Below, one piece after another: positions 46,813-56,813 of a stretch of DNA of 64,000 nucleotides. The stretch's first letter is position 1, and each line of letters opens with the position of its first letter. Made by a program: the position numbers and the translations under genes. The notes under the pieces were generated by a model. That model was not told the DNA's origin. It was given only the letters and a program-made list of their open reading frames with translations, and made no database searches. Origin of the DNA: Puccinellia tenuiflora (taxonomy: Eukaryota > Streptophyta > Magnoliopsida > Poales > Poaceae); contig QRDG01000408.1 in NCBI GenBank assembly GCA_012064385.1, forward strand, positions 558,001 through 622,000, written 5' to 3'.

Positions 46813-47593
46813 GGTAATGCACACCGCTAAAAAAAATACATCAAACATTTAAGATAAAATATACAAGCAAAGATTACTAGGAATATACTAATAATATACT
46901 ATTATATATTAGTCTATATAGTATATACCTCAGATAGATCAAATCTGCCATATACGCGCGAAGATGGGAATGAAAAGAGCCAAATCGTCGAGACAATGAA
47001 CTGAAGATTCGGTCATGCGTCCTGAATATATGCATACAATACATAGTTCAATGATTTGATCGGGATTCGAGAGAAAAATAGACAAAGGGCACACAGCCTG
47101 TATAGGCGTACAGCAGCATGACTGAAATATAACTCATCATTAGACGATGCCCTAGCCCAATTTATAGGATGTTGGGATTCAGGGCAAAACTCATACTAGG
47201 ATATCAGGCGAGAGAAAAATACTCACCAGCTGCCGCTTGCCGCTTGGTCCTTGGGGATCGCCGATCGGGAGAGCGGCAGAGCGCTGAGCTCTTGAGGCTT
47301 GCCGGCTGCCGTTTAGGGATTGCCTCGCCGTCGTCGCCGATCGCGGTCGCGGCCTGGCCGCCTGGTCAGGATTTGGGCGGAAGACCGAAAGGCATCAAAT
47401 CAGCGATGGCTTTGCTGCTTTGTTTCCTGTACCGCTGTGCATGCGTCGCGTGCGATCTTACCTCTCTAGCAGGCCTGCTCTCTGACCCATTAGCTAATAA
47501 GATTTTTTGTTAGGCTTACAATGTATAGGCATACGTATCCAGGTGGGGGCCCCTAGATTTTGGGGGCCTGGTTCGGCCGCACACCCTGCCCAC

Positions 47594-47911
47594 CAGGGAT
47601 TTGGATTTCGTTTTAACAAATTTACCGGTCCCAAACGAAATGGGCGAATTTCGCGAATTTCGGATATTTCGGTGATTTTTCGGACGAAAAGATGGAAGCA
47701 CAATTTGAAACTTAGAACGAAAATTTAACAAAATAGAGCAAAATTTGAATTTTCGAGCAGAATTCAGTATAAATTTATATTTTTGAAATTATGTTGCCAA
47801 AAGTCCCTAAAATTCATAACATTTCGTCCGGTAAATACATATACCGGTCCAGACCGAAATGGCCGAAATTCGGCCGGAATTCGTTTTTTCCGAACGAAAT
47901 CCAAATCCCTG
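47594..47911. mobile_element. hAT MITE nested in the hAT element
   Basis: 318 bp with terminal inverted repeats CAGGGATTTGGATTTCG and CGAAATCCAAATCCCTG, and a perfect 8-bp target duplication CTGCCCAC (47586-47593 and 47912-47919). The interior holds further inverted matches (AAACGAAATGGGCGAA, CCGAAATGGCCGAA). No coding capacity. Confidence 0.93.
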
Positions 47912-47944
47912 CTGCCCACCCCTAGGGCCGGCCCTGGGACCTGG

Positions 47945-48461
47945 AGAAGGCCTGGATGCTTACAGCTGTACAAGTACAAATTTCAGTTAGGATCCTAAGT
48001 AGCAACACAATTAGATCATAGGGCCTGGATTTATCTATATTTTTCTGAACTTTATTGTTTGTGTACATTATTAATTTTCTCAACCAATTTTTTTTTGGCA
48101 GGATCCAAACCATTAGAATATTTAAACCCTCCGTTCCTTCAGACATGAGTTTAAAAAAGAAAAAAAAATCTTTAGTAAAGTGTACTTTGCTTTACTTATT
48201 TTGTTCCCAGCTTTTTGTCAAAAGAATCCGTTTTTCTTTTTCTTTAGATTTTAGATCTAGTTTGGAGACCGAGACGACAGCCTCAAACAAAATCGATACG
48301 TACATAGACGTATATACTTGTCAAAACCTAATTAACTATCACCGGCCGCCTCATATATATATATAGTAACCTAATCAACTATCACCGCCTCGTATCATAT
48401 TGTAGCTGGATCGACAGCAGATAGATAGATCACACACGCGTACGAAGAGAGATCTAGATCC
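47945..48461 (+). promoter_or_regulatory. Intergenic and promoter of the first F-box gene
   Basis: A TATA-rich stretch, CATATATATATATAG (48352-48366), lies about 100 bp before the ATG at 48462 and is the likely core promoter. A short direct repeat flanks it (AACTATCACCG at 48335 and 48379). The rest up to 47945 shows nothing else. Confidence 0.5.
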
Positions 48462-49655
48462 ATGGACGGGACGACGGCGCTCCCGGACGACGTGCTCCTC
48501 GACATCCTGTTCCGTCTCAAGGACGACCGTGCCGCCCTCTTCCGCTCTGCCACGGCATGCAAGCGGTGGCGCCGCCTCATCGCTGATCCCTCCTTTCTCC
48601 ATCGTTGCTGGACGACCGAGAAGGAGCTCTACTCCTTGGCCGGCATCTTCGCCCCCGAACGGCGCCAATATCTGGCTCTGGCTCCGTCCTTCGTCCCGGT
48701 GCCACGGTCGGCGATGGGTCCTGGTCGCCGCTCTCTCGTCTCCTTCCTCCCCGACTGCCTCCTCCTCAACGGCGCCAAGCCGCTCGCCTCCCGACACGGT
48801 CTTCTCCTCGTGCTCCTCCCCACGGCCCCGGACACAACCGTCGCATGCCCCGCTGTGTGCGACCCGCTCGCCGGCACGTTTCACGTTTTGCCGCCTCTAA
48901 ACGACTGGGACGGCGAGAACTACAGAGGAGGATGCGCCATTCTCACCTCTACGGACAGGGAGGACAACCTGATCTCGTCTGCAGGCTTCAAGGTGCTAGT
49001 CTTCAACATCAAGTATGGTGTCTATACCTTCTCGTCTGATGAACCCACCTGCTGGAGCCGCATGCCGTATATTCAGTGCTTGGGTGGATTGGATATAGAG
49101 GTCTTCCAGACGAACGCCGTCATCTACCGTGGCACGGCACATTGGCTCGGCTATAACAGCACCGCGTCATGTTTGTGCACCATTAACGTGAATCCCGAGA
49201 CAGGCCACGTCTCCATGACCAAACTCATGCAGTACATGTTTCGACACTATCATAGTGCACCATACCTTAGCCTTGACCGTGACGGTACATTATCGGTGAT
49301 CTGGATGCAAATGGAACATCTCAATGTAGAGATATGGAAACCACAAGATAACGAGGAGAACGTCGATGAAGAAGAAGATACTTCCACATGGCATTGCACT
49401 CGCGTGATAAAGCTTAAAGGGAAGCTTAAAATACCCGACAAACCATGGCTTCGAGGAAAAGAGTTGCACATCTTAGGAGAAAAGTGTGACATGTTGCTCT
49501 TCCATGATCATGGACAATTGTACGTTGCCGAGCTCCAAACCGGGGTAATGGAGGAGGTCGTGGATTGGCCATCGGGCCGTCTAGACCACGAGGAGGCACA
49601 GCCTTTTGAGATGGACTGGTCAACATTTTTCGTTTCTCGGCTCGGCAGTCGGTAA
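48462..49655 (+). CDS. F-box protein, 397 residues
   Basis: F-box proteins bind SKP1 and present substrates to SCF ubiquitin ligases. Residues 7-45 form the F-box: LPDDVLLDILFRLKDD, ATACKRWRRLIADPSFLHR. The rest is a grass-type F-box-associated region with ASRHGLLLVL, CDPLAGTFHVLPPL, FKVLVFNIKYGVYTFSSD, YRGTAHWLGY and a conserved end LLFHDHGQLYVAELQTGVMEEVVDWP. The single exon, GC-rich at the 5' end, has no frame damage. The ATG is the first after the TATA stretch. The 51237-52439 gene is a paralogue, and 49945-50440 is a decayed copy of this gene's second half. The substrate cannot be told from sequence. Confidence 0.93.
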   Translation: MDGTTALPDDVLLDILFRLKDDRAALFRSATACKRWRRLIADPSFLHRCWTTEKELYSLAGIFAPERRQYLALAPSFVPVPRSAMGPGRRSLVSFLPDCLLLNGAKPLASRHGLLLVLLPTAPDTTVACPAVCDPLAGTFHVLPPLNDWDGENYRGGCAILTSTDREDNLISSAGFKVLVFNIKYGVYTFSSDEPTCWSRMPYIQCLGGLDIEVFQTNAVIYRGTAHWLGYNSTASCLCTINVNPETGHVSMTKLMQYMFRHYHSAPYLSLDRDGTLSVIWMQMEHLNVEIWKPQDNEENVDEEEDTSTWHCTRVIKLKGKLKIPDKPWLRGKELHILGEKCDMLLFHDHGQLYVAELQTGVMEEVVDWPSGRLDHEEAQPFEMDWSTFFVSRLGSR

Positions 49656-49944
49656 AAGAATGAAAGGGGCTTTGTAATATATAAAAAAGACTTTTTATCT
49701 TTTTTTTCTTTGAATTGTTTTGGTATACAAGATGCAGAATATTTTATTCTACAAATGTATTGATGCATCGTACACTCATTAGGTTGTTTCAAGTGTTCCT
49801 TGTTTATCTAAACCATCTGGCTACATTTTCGTTTTAATTTTGAAGTGTTATTTTGTTATATGAAACAATCATACCTTTCCCGTCGTGTCCTAATGGTCTC
49901 GCATGCTCGAAAAAAACTTGTCAATGCAGCGGTTGGATTCAAGA
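49656..49944. other. 3' flank between F-box gene and its decayed copy
   Basis: AT-rich trailer. GGGGCTTTGTAATATATAAAAAAGA (split: GGGGCTTTGTAATATAT at 49664) is echoed after the decayed copy at 50453-50475, so the duplication included the 3' untranslated region. Confidence 0.5.
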
Positions 49945-50440
49945 TCCACTTTTTTACAATTATATCGTGTCAGAGACCGGCCACATCTCCGTGAAGAAAC
50001 TCGGGACCAATCTGAGGTACTACTGCTTTAGAGATAGTGTGTCATGCCTTAGCCTTGATGGTGGCTATACATTATTAGTGATCTAGATGCAAATGTAACA
50101 CCTGAATGTGGAGATATGAAAACAACAAGAAAAGCAAGGAGGGTATCGATGAATATGACGATGATACTTCCATATGGCATTGCACCACCGGTGTGATGGA
50201 GCATAAATGCCCGGCACAATAGACATTCAAGGAAGAGTGCTATGCATCTTAGGAGAGAAGTGTGGCATTATGCTCATCTGCAATGGTGGACAAGTTGTAC
50301 ATTGCCCGCCTTGAAACCGAGATAATGGAGGAGGTGATGGATTGCCCTTGTGGCCGCCTCGGACACGAGGAGGCACTGCCCTTTGAGATGGACTTGTAGG
50401 GATTTTTTTTTTTTGTTTCGTGGCTTGGCAATCGGTAGGT
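49945..50440 (+). pseudogene. Truncated F-box pseudogene
   Basis: Translated pieces match the second half of the 48462 gene in order: SETGHISVKKLGTNLRYYCF, VSCLSLDGGYTLLVI, a stop, then MALHHR, LGEKCGIMLICNGGQVV and a stretch equal to the VDWP...MDW end (ATTGCCCTTGTGGCCGCCTC at 50341). The F-box half is absent. At least four stops and several frameshifts are present. It is a tandem, 5'-truncated duplicate lying 0.3 kb behind its parent. Confidence 0.85.
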
Positions 50441-50475
50441 AGGAGAATGAAGCGGGTGCTTCTAATATATAATAA

Positions 50476-51236
50476 GATTTGTATCTCTTTTTAAAGTTGT
50501 TTGATAATGTAACATTATATTCTATAAATGCATAGAGATGGATCGTGCAATCATTTGCTTAAGTGTTCCTTGAACATATAAATCATTTTGCTACTTTTTT
50601 TTTCTAATTTGGAAGTGTTCTTCTCTTATACAAAACAATTATCTCGCTGACGCAAACATTATAGCTAGATAGTTCCCGCATGGTCGTCGTGACCTACCAG
50701 GTCTGGCATGCTCAAACAAACTTGTGATTGTCTAGACCGGCCACTTCTCCTATTGGAGTGTGGAAGAAGGAAGCTGGAGAGGAAGAAGTACCTACCACCT
50801 CCACTCCCCCGCACCAATTGCACATGAAAATAGAATTAGTCGGTGAGGGGTAAACTATCGGTTAACCGAGAACTTCTCCTATTTTGCTTGTACTACTTAC
50901 AAGAGAAAATATAAAGGAAGAAAAAAAGACATCAAACGTGGATGTTATGCCGATGACCAACGTGTTCAATGCAAGTACCCAGGGCGCGGCTCCTGCATAC
51001 CTACGACTTTGGTTTACTGCCCAGCTTTGGTAGTAGTAGTAGCATCATAAAAAAGGAAAAGTTTCTCAAAGGAAAGATGCGAATACGTACAGCAGTAGGC
51101 GGAGACGTTTGGGTTGTAGATGGACTCGATCGATCGATCGATCAGATTGGATACAAACTCTGGTATATATACTTCATCGAAGCAGAAGCAGAAGAATCAA
51201 GGCAGGAGGAATAGACAGACGACGTTTGGGTTGTCG
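50476..51236 (+). promoter_or_regulatory. Intergenic and promoter of the second F-box gene
   Basis: No gene is supported in 50476-51100. GGTATATATACTTC (51162-51175) is a well-formed TATA box about 65 bp before the ATG at 51237. GATC repeats (51127-51142) stand just upstream. Confidence 0.55.
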
Positions 51237-52439
51237 ATGAATCGAGCGGCGGCAGCTTGGCTCCCGGACGACGTGGTCCTCGAGATCCTCGCCCGCGTCA
51301 AGGACGACCCGGCCGCCCTCTTCCGATGTGCCACGGCGTGCAAACGGTGGCACCGCCTCGTGGCCAACCCCTCCTTCCTTGGCCGCTGCTGGCCGGAGGG
51401 CACGTGCGCCTCCATCGACGGCTACTTCACCTTCACCAGGGAGCAGCGCGGCGGCTTTCCATGCTTCGTCCCGGCGCCGCGGTCGGCGATGGGCCGTGGT
51501 TGCCGTGCCCTTAGCACCTTCATGAAGCCCGGCGGCCAGACGATGTTCAATCGCTGGAAGCCGCTGGTTTCACGCCACGGGCTCCTCCTCGTGCGCCTCG
51601 CCCGGCACAGCGATGATGGTGTCGACGTTCACCTAGGAGTGTGCAATCTGCTCACCGGCGACTTCCACCTGCTCCCACCTTTGAAGATCGTCGTCCGCTC
51701 GATCAGAGAATGGACCGGATACGCCATCCTGACCGGCGCAGACTGCAAGAGCGGAGACCAACCGCCGCCGCCGGGATCCTTCAAAGTGGTGATCATCGAC
51801 TCTGCCCACGGCTACCTCTACATGTTCTCATCCGGCCATGGCCATGCGAGCTGCTGGAGCACGCCCACCAAGTGCTTCAGTACTGGTCCAGACTATAAAC
51901 GGCCGGTTTCTCGCGGCGCTGCTGCGGTGGGCCGCGGCACGGCGCACTGGCTATTTTATAGTTTAGTTCAAAGATCATACCACACGGTTGATGTGGATGT
52001 CGAGACTGGTCGCGTCTCCTCGACGGAGATTCCATTCCAGAGAGACTATACAACATGGCACAAGACGTTCCGCCCATACCTCACCTTCGCCATTGATGGG
52101 AAACTTTCACTCATCTACATTCACAACCAATGGCCCTTGCTAACAATTAGGAAGATTGTGGACGGGACTTCACAGTGGATGTGCGCTGGAACAGTCGATC
52201 TGAGAGAACCAAGCAAGAGGCGTACTCGAGGAATGCCAAACATATACATCCTAGAGGACAAGTATGGGACGCTACTTATCAAGGACAATAGTGGGCGCGT
52301 GTATGTTGCCGACCTCAGAGCCAAGATAATAGAGAAGCTGGTAGACTGGCCACCACGTCTTGCTAAACGTGCAGAGGTTGTGCCATTGCAGATGGATTGG
52401 TTTGCGTTCTTTCTTTCTCGGCTTGCTCGGTTAGGTTGA
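51237..52439 (+). CDS. F-box protein, 400 residues
   Basis: Same family and layout as the gene at 48462. The F-box lies at residues 7-46: LPDDVVLEILARVKDDPAAL, ATACKRWHRLVANPSFLGRC. Then come SRHGLLLVRLAR, CNLLTGDFHLLPPL, FKVVIIDSAHGYLYMFSSG, GRGTAHWLFYS, FAIDGKLSLIYI and the end LLIKDNSGRVYVADL ... VDWPPRLAK. An ATG at 51120 is in frame but lies upstream of the TATA box, so 51237 is preferred. The frame is intact and in one exon. The F-box half is more alike between the two genes than the middle, which fits a diversified substrate region; that is inference. Confidence 0.92.
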   Translation: MNRAAAAWLPDDVVLEILARVKDDPAALFRCATACKRWHRLVANPSFLGRCWPEGTCASIDGYFTFTREQRGGFPCFVPAPRSAMGRGCRALSTFMKPGGQTMFNRWKPLVSRHGLLLVRLARHSDDGVDVHLGVCNLLTGDFHLLPPLKIVVRSIREWTGYAILTGADCKSGDQPPPPGSFKVVIIDSAHGYLYMFSSGHGHASCWSTPTKCFSTGPDYKRPVSRGAAAVGRGTAHWLFYSLVQRSYHTVDVDVETGRVSSTEIPFQRDYTTWHKTFRPYLTFAIDGKLSLIYIHNQWPLLTIRKIVDGTSQWMCAGTVDLREPSKRRTRGMPNIYILEDKYGTLLIKDNSGRVYVADLRAKIIEKLVDWPPRLAKRAEVVPLQMDWFAFFLSRLARLG

Positions 52440-52785
52440 TCAGCTAGGTTTATCTATCTTTTCTTCCAAAAAGACGTTTCGGTTCTTTGGGCATAATATT
52501 TTCTTGAGAGACAGGTTAGGGCAGTTCCATGTGCAGATGGATTGGTTTTCATCTTTTTATTATCGGCTAGCTTGGTAATCCTCTGTAGGCCTACCCGGGT
52601 AACAATAATTATCAAGAGTTTGTAAATAACTATAATTTCATCCTTTACTTCGTGAGGAGTTCCTCTGTCCGATAAAATTATTGTGTGAAGACGTTAGGTT
52701 GATCAAGTTTATCTATGTTTTCTTCCGAAGAGAGTTTCAGTTCCTTGGGCATACTATTTCCTTGAGAGACATGTTAGGGCAGAGC
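52436..52785 (+). repeat. Duplicated 3' trailer of the second F-box gene
   Basis: GTTGATCA(G)...TTTATCTAT(C/G)TTTTCTTCC... TTGGGCATA and CTTGAGAGACA(G/T)GTTAGGGCAG occur at 52434-52526 and again at 52690-52775 in the same order. The trailer also contains a third echo of the coding end, CAGATGGATTGG(TT) at 52535, next to TCGGCTAGCTTGG, so a short piece of the 3' end of the gene was copied downstream. Confidence 0.65.
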
Positions 52786-53925
52786 ATATGCACCATGCAT
52801 GCATGGTATAAGGTAGGTAATGTATGTGCAATCCCCTATGAAAAATCGTAAAAAACATTGAGGGATTGGACTATCCAGCGGCGCCGCAAATTAGCCCCAC
52901 CTATGCTACGGCTGCTGTTCCACTTGCCTACACGCACCTCGTTACGCAAAGAAGAAAAATTGTGCACATGAACTAGCAGAGACATCAATCACTGGGTCCA
53001 CCTACGTGTGTTAGCTGTGGGAAGCTGCACTTACACTCATCAATAGTAAATATGGCCCTAGTTGCGGCGATGGATTCTTCGTATAAAACACAAATCCAGA
53101 CTGGCAGCCTGACACTGCATGCACGGCCTTAATAACAAATCTAACAAAGTAGATTCTCGCTGTTAGGAACAATGCGTATGGAGGTGTTTATCTCTTTGCC
53201 AATTGCAAACACTTTTTTTGCAAACAACTATAAATTCATCGGATACTACGGTTATGAGATTTTCTAAATCATCTACCAAGTTGTCACATTATTGTGAAAA
53301 AACGTTATCAAGTTTTTTAGCTATCAGGTTGTTTTTTCATTCTTATCAGATGTTTTATAACAGCTACCAAATTAGCTATCAGGTTGTTTTGTACCGTTAT
53401 CATTTTTTTTTTCTGAAAAGTAGCTACCAAATGTTTTAGCAATAGCTACCGGGTTTTTATACAATTATACAAGCTGTCAAATTTTTTACCTGTCAATTAA
53501 AAGGGTATTGATCTAGTCTATTGAATTTTGGCATTGTGTAGAAATCCCAAACATTCAACATGTGTGGTTTTACTTACCAAATGTCTTGTTTAGATTATAG
53601 ATTAATAATATGGTCCATATTTAGACTATCGTTGAAAGTTAGTAGGGATATTATAACTAGGACAAAAGGGTGCCCTCTCACAATCTGAGTGTTTTTGTCC
53701 TGTCTGACTATCCTCTCTAAATGATTCCAGCCTTCGGATCTCTCTCAGTTTCTAAGTGGACTGAGGGCAGCTACTCTGGAGGACAAATTAGCGCCATGTG
53801 GTTAATTGGGCCCGAAACTAACTAAAGCCTATCTAACAGATGCCGATCCCTCGACGTACGTCACTTAACCGATTGTATAGGGCGGCAGCGCTGCCATAGC
53901 ACCAAAGCCTGCAGCCATACATCAC
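52786..53925. other. Intergenic; imperfect AGCTATCAGG-type repeats
   Basis: No gene supported. At 53270-53480 the words AGCTATCAGGTTGTTTT and AGCTACCAAAT recur in varied form at short intervals, a degenerate simple array. The rest shows nothing recognised. Confidence 0.5.
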
Positions 53926-53956
53926 TTGACCAATATCAGATTGATTGGGGTATGCC

Positions 53957-54490
53957 ATGCCACCAAAGCGACGCTTCGGTCGTCGCTAGATCCGCTCCAT
54001 CTCCCAACACCAACGGAGGACGTCGTCTTCGAGATTCTCTCATGGCTTCCGGCCACGTTCCTGTTCCGATCCCGGTGCGCGTGCCCTCATCTCCGACCCG
54101 GCCTTCCTCGCCGCGCATAGGTCACGCGTCGAGCCGCTCTTTGTGGATATGTCCTACCCTGTCCACGACAAGACCACCATGTCAACCCTGCTGATCATGG
54201 ATGCCGAAGACCACGTCACGACACGTTATCCACTTAGGTGGTCTCTGGACGTTCCGCGTCAGTGTCGACGACATCGCTCTCCTTACCTCCCGCCATGATG
54301 ACAACTCTCCTGCCATCTGCGTGACCGATCTAGCCACCAGGAAGACAATCGGAAGCTCCCCGAGACCCGCCAAGGCAGGCGACCACCTCTGGTTTGGCTT
54401 CGGTTGCGCCGCCCGGTCCGGCGCACTCTCAAGGTCAGATGCATCGTCTTCCCAATTAACCACAGCCAAGCGCCATGCTGCTTCAAGCCC
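53957..54490 (+). pseudogene. F-box pseudogene
   Basis: The F-box is readable as PTPTEDVVFEILSWLPATFL (53995-54060). A frameshift near 54080 leads to DPAFLAAHRSRVEPLFVDM, and another near 54235 to GLWTFRVSVDDIALLT and ICVTDLATRKTI. This is the normal start of a grass F-box-associated region, but of a different subfamily from the two intact genes nearby. After about 54490 similarity ends. Three frames are needed within 0.5 kb, so it is not functional. Confidence 0.75.
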
Positions 54491-54597
54491 CCTCCTCCCG
54501 CTCGTCGTCCGGACGGTTCATGCTCTTGGGCTGAGGTTGCGGCCGCTCGCTCTGCCCTCACGCCGGCGGCTGTCACCAAGAAAGCTTGCCAAAGAAG

Positions 54598-55359
54598 ATG
54601 GACTACGTTGTGCCTGCTAGCCCGGCTGTTCTGGTTCCGTCTGACGTGCTGCAAAACTCGAGGAGCAGGCGGCTCTTTTGCGGGCTGAGCAGGAGCAGGC
54701 GACGTCATTGCGGTCAGAGCTGCAAGGATTGGTCGCGGCTCAGCTTGAGGAGATGGTCACAGCTCAGCTCAAGATGCAGGAATCTGTGCAGGGATTGATG
54801 GAGCGTGTTGGGGGCTTGCTGGAGCGGGCTGAGGCTGCTCTCGAGAGGCTGTCCCTGCCGCTGGTTGTGGTGCAGGTGGATCCAACACCATCTCTGTGTA
54901 CCGGGGATGATGCTGATTGCACATACGGCGGGGTTGGGCGCTTTGGTTGCTACTCTCCTGGGGGTGTGAGCCTCTCTGCGTCGGCGCTTGCCCTGGAATC
55001 CACCTCCAAGCCTTTGGTTGCTTCGGAGCATGTCTCCTCGGTGATGCAAGGGCCCCCGTTGAAGGATCTTTGAGTTGAGATGATTTTGGCAATGGAGGAG
55101 TTTGGGGGTTCTGATACACCTAGCGCGGAGGAGAAGATCGCGAAGGTGATGGCTCAGTATGACGCGATTGAGCCACAGGAGAAGACCTTGCCTTCTTTGA
55201 TGATGGAGCTCTGTCGTGAGATTGCTGACATGCCCAAGGACAAGCAGCTTCGGATGGATGTTCCCTCTTTGGCCGAGCGACGAAGCATCCGGTTGGACAA
55301 GAAGAACAAAGATTGTGTCATTCCAGCAGCTAAGCGCGCCGAGTTTAGGCGGGCGGAGG
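54598..55359 (+). pseudogene. Coiled-coil ORF of unknown family, cut by element F
   Basis: The ATG at 54598 begins MDYVVPASPAVLVPSDVLQ; a frameshift near 54655 joins a coiled coil (54678 on: LRSELQGLVAAQLEEMVTAQ, LMERVGGLLERAEAALERL). The frame runs to a TGA at 55071 and continues in the same frame with PSLMMELCREIADMPKDKQL and VPSLAERRSIRLDKKNKD until element F starts at 55360. The C-terminus lies beyond F. The style resembles repeat-borne grass ORFs, possibly the first ORF of a LINE or another transposon, but no diagnostic motif is present. Confidence 0.5.
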
Positions 55360-56724
55360 TGATGCATCCAAAATGCATCCATTTTTCCAAGCACTTTGCC
55401 TCATAATTTGCTCCGGGATCCTTCCATATTTGAATAAAACTGCTTTTTCTGACGCTGTTTTTAGCAAAGTCTCTCCCCTGGCTATTTTTGCAGGAAATAA
55501 AATCGGGGAAAAATACCACGTCATTTTTCATGGAAAAGAAGCACTTTGGGCAAAAGATGGACACGAGGGGGTGCCGGAGGGCCAAAAGGGGTGGCCCCAC
55601 GCGGCCTGGTACTGTAGCCGCGTGGGCCCCCCAAAATGGGCCTCGGGCACCGTCTCGCCTCCGGTCTTCGACGTACGCCTTCATATATGAGAAAAAAACG
55701 CTTGCCCTAGGAGGGGAGGAGCTTTCGCGAAACACACCGCCACCACCACCACGATCTTCGTTTCGGGGACAGATTGATCCAGGATTTCTCCTCCGGTGGA
55801 GGGATCCGGAGGCCGTCTTCACCGCCATCTTCACCGCCTTCATCTCCATCAACCATGAGCTCTTTCTCCATCACCATGTGTGAGTAGTTTTCTGTAGGCA
55901 TATGAGGTGGATGGGGATTGGATGAGATTGACCATGTAATGCTACCCGTTGTTCGATAATCTTAGGGTTTATCTTGAGGATGCTTTTGTATTGTGTTGTT
56001 GCACTTATGCTATGTTTAATGCTTGCTACTAGGGCCCGAGTGGCATGATTTCAGTACTGAACCTATTTGCTTCATCATATAATTGAGTTTGGTATTTACC
56101 TGCAAAGTGTATCACCTGCTATTATATTGAACCTGTGAACCCTAAAAGTGACATTTAGGGAAAACAAGGGGGAGATGTTCTAGTTTGAGGATCCTATGTG
56201 TTTATGGAGTGTTAATGCATTGTCCCGGTCTACACGAAAGGGTAGACATTAATTACCTGTAGTTCCAAGTTGGCCCAGGTAAAATGGGCAGGTAGGGCAA
56301 TAGATGTTGTGCAAATTCTCGTTATTAGTGCGCACAACTATTTAAGGAACACATACCTACATATATCGGAGTTAGAGAAAAAGCCCCATTGCTAGCTTTA
56401 CTTTATTATATGATCAATCTCATTCATGCAACGCCCCGCTGTCACCTCATGCCTACGTTTTAAATCTCTGAGTTACACTTTCACTTTTCCGGTGAAAACT
56501 GGGAAATCCTTCTTACTATTGCTATTTTATTTCTGCTCGCTTGAATCCTTTACTGCCATCACTACTACTGCTGCAAGTTATTGATATACAGGTGTGGTTG
56601 AGAGTGACGCCTCAATTTCTAAGGTCTTATTGATATTCTTGTGTTCCCATCGTGTCGAACTATAAATTTGGGTAATACTTCCCAACGAAGACTTCAGCGA
56701 TCCCCTATACTTGTGGGCATCAAG
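55360..56724 (+). mobile_element. 5' LTR of Athila-like Gypsy element F
   Basis: The 1365-bp LTR runs from TGATGCATCCAAAATGCATC to TTGTGGGCATCA. The same sequence restarts at 62763. The start contains a hairpin of GGATGCATTTTGGATGCATC type. It is inserted in the coiled-coil ORF; the 5 bp before it are GGAGG. Confidence 0.92.
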
Positions 56725-56734
56725 ACGTTTTCTG

Positions 56735-56752
56735 GCGCCGTTGCTGGGGAAC
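56735..56752 (+). other. Primer-binding site of F (tRNA-Asp type)
   Basis: TGGCGCCGTTGCTGGGGA lies 10 bp after the LTR. It matches the tRNA-Asp-type primer site of Athila/Tat Gypsy elements of grasses with one difference (GCC to GCT). Confidence 0.85.
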
Positions 56753-56813
56753 CTAGCTTTATTGGTAAGACAACTTGATATCATTTATTTGCTGCATTTG
56801 CTTGTTCCTAACC

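Larger units (their letters stand above)
46319..47936 (-). mobile_element. Non-autonomous hAT element
   Basis: The 1618-bp element has terminal inverted repeats CAGGGCCGGCCCT (left) and AGGGCCGGCCCTG (right) and a perfect 8-bp target duplication GGACCTGG (46311-46318 and 47937-47944), both hallmarks of hAT transposons. It keeps only the first exons of a transposase-like gene on the minus strand and carries a second hAT MITE near its right end. Confidence 0.92.

Noticed and set aside
51120..51236. Upstream in-frame start for the second F-box gene
   Set aside because: It lies before the TATA box at 51162 and adds a low-complexity stretch absent from the paralogue.
55154..55852. Minus-strand ORF of 232 codons
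   Set aside because: Antisense of the coiled-coil ORF and the LTR of F; its second half recurs at 62689-63054 because it is LTR sequence.
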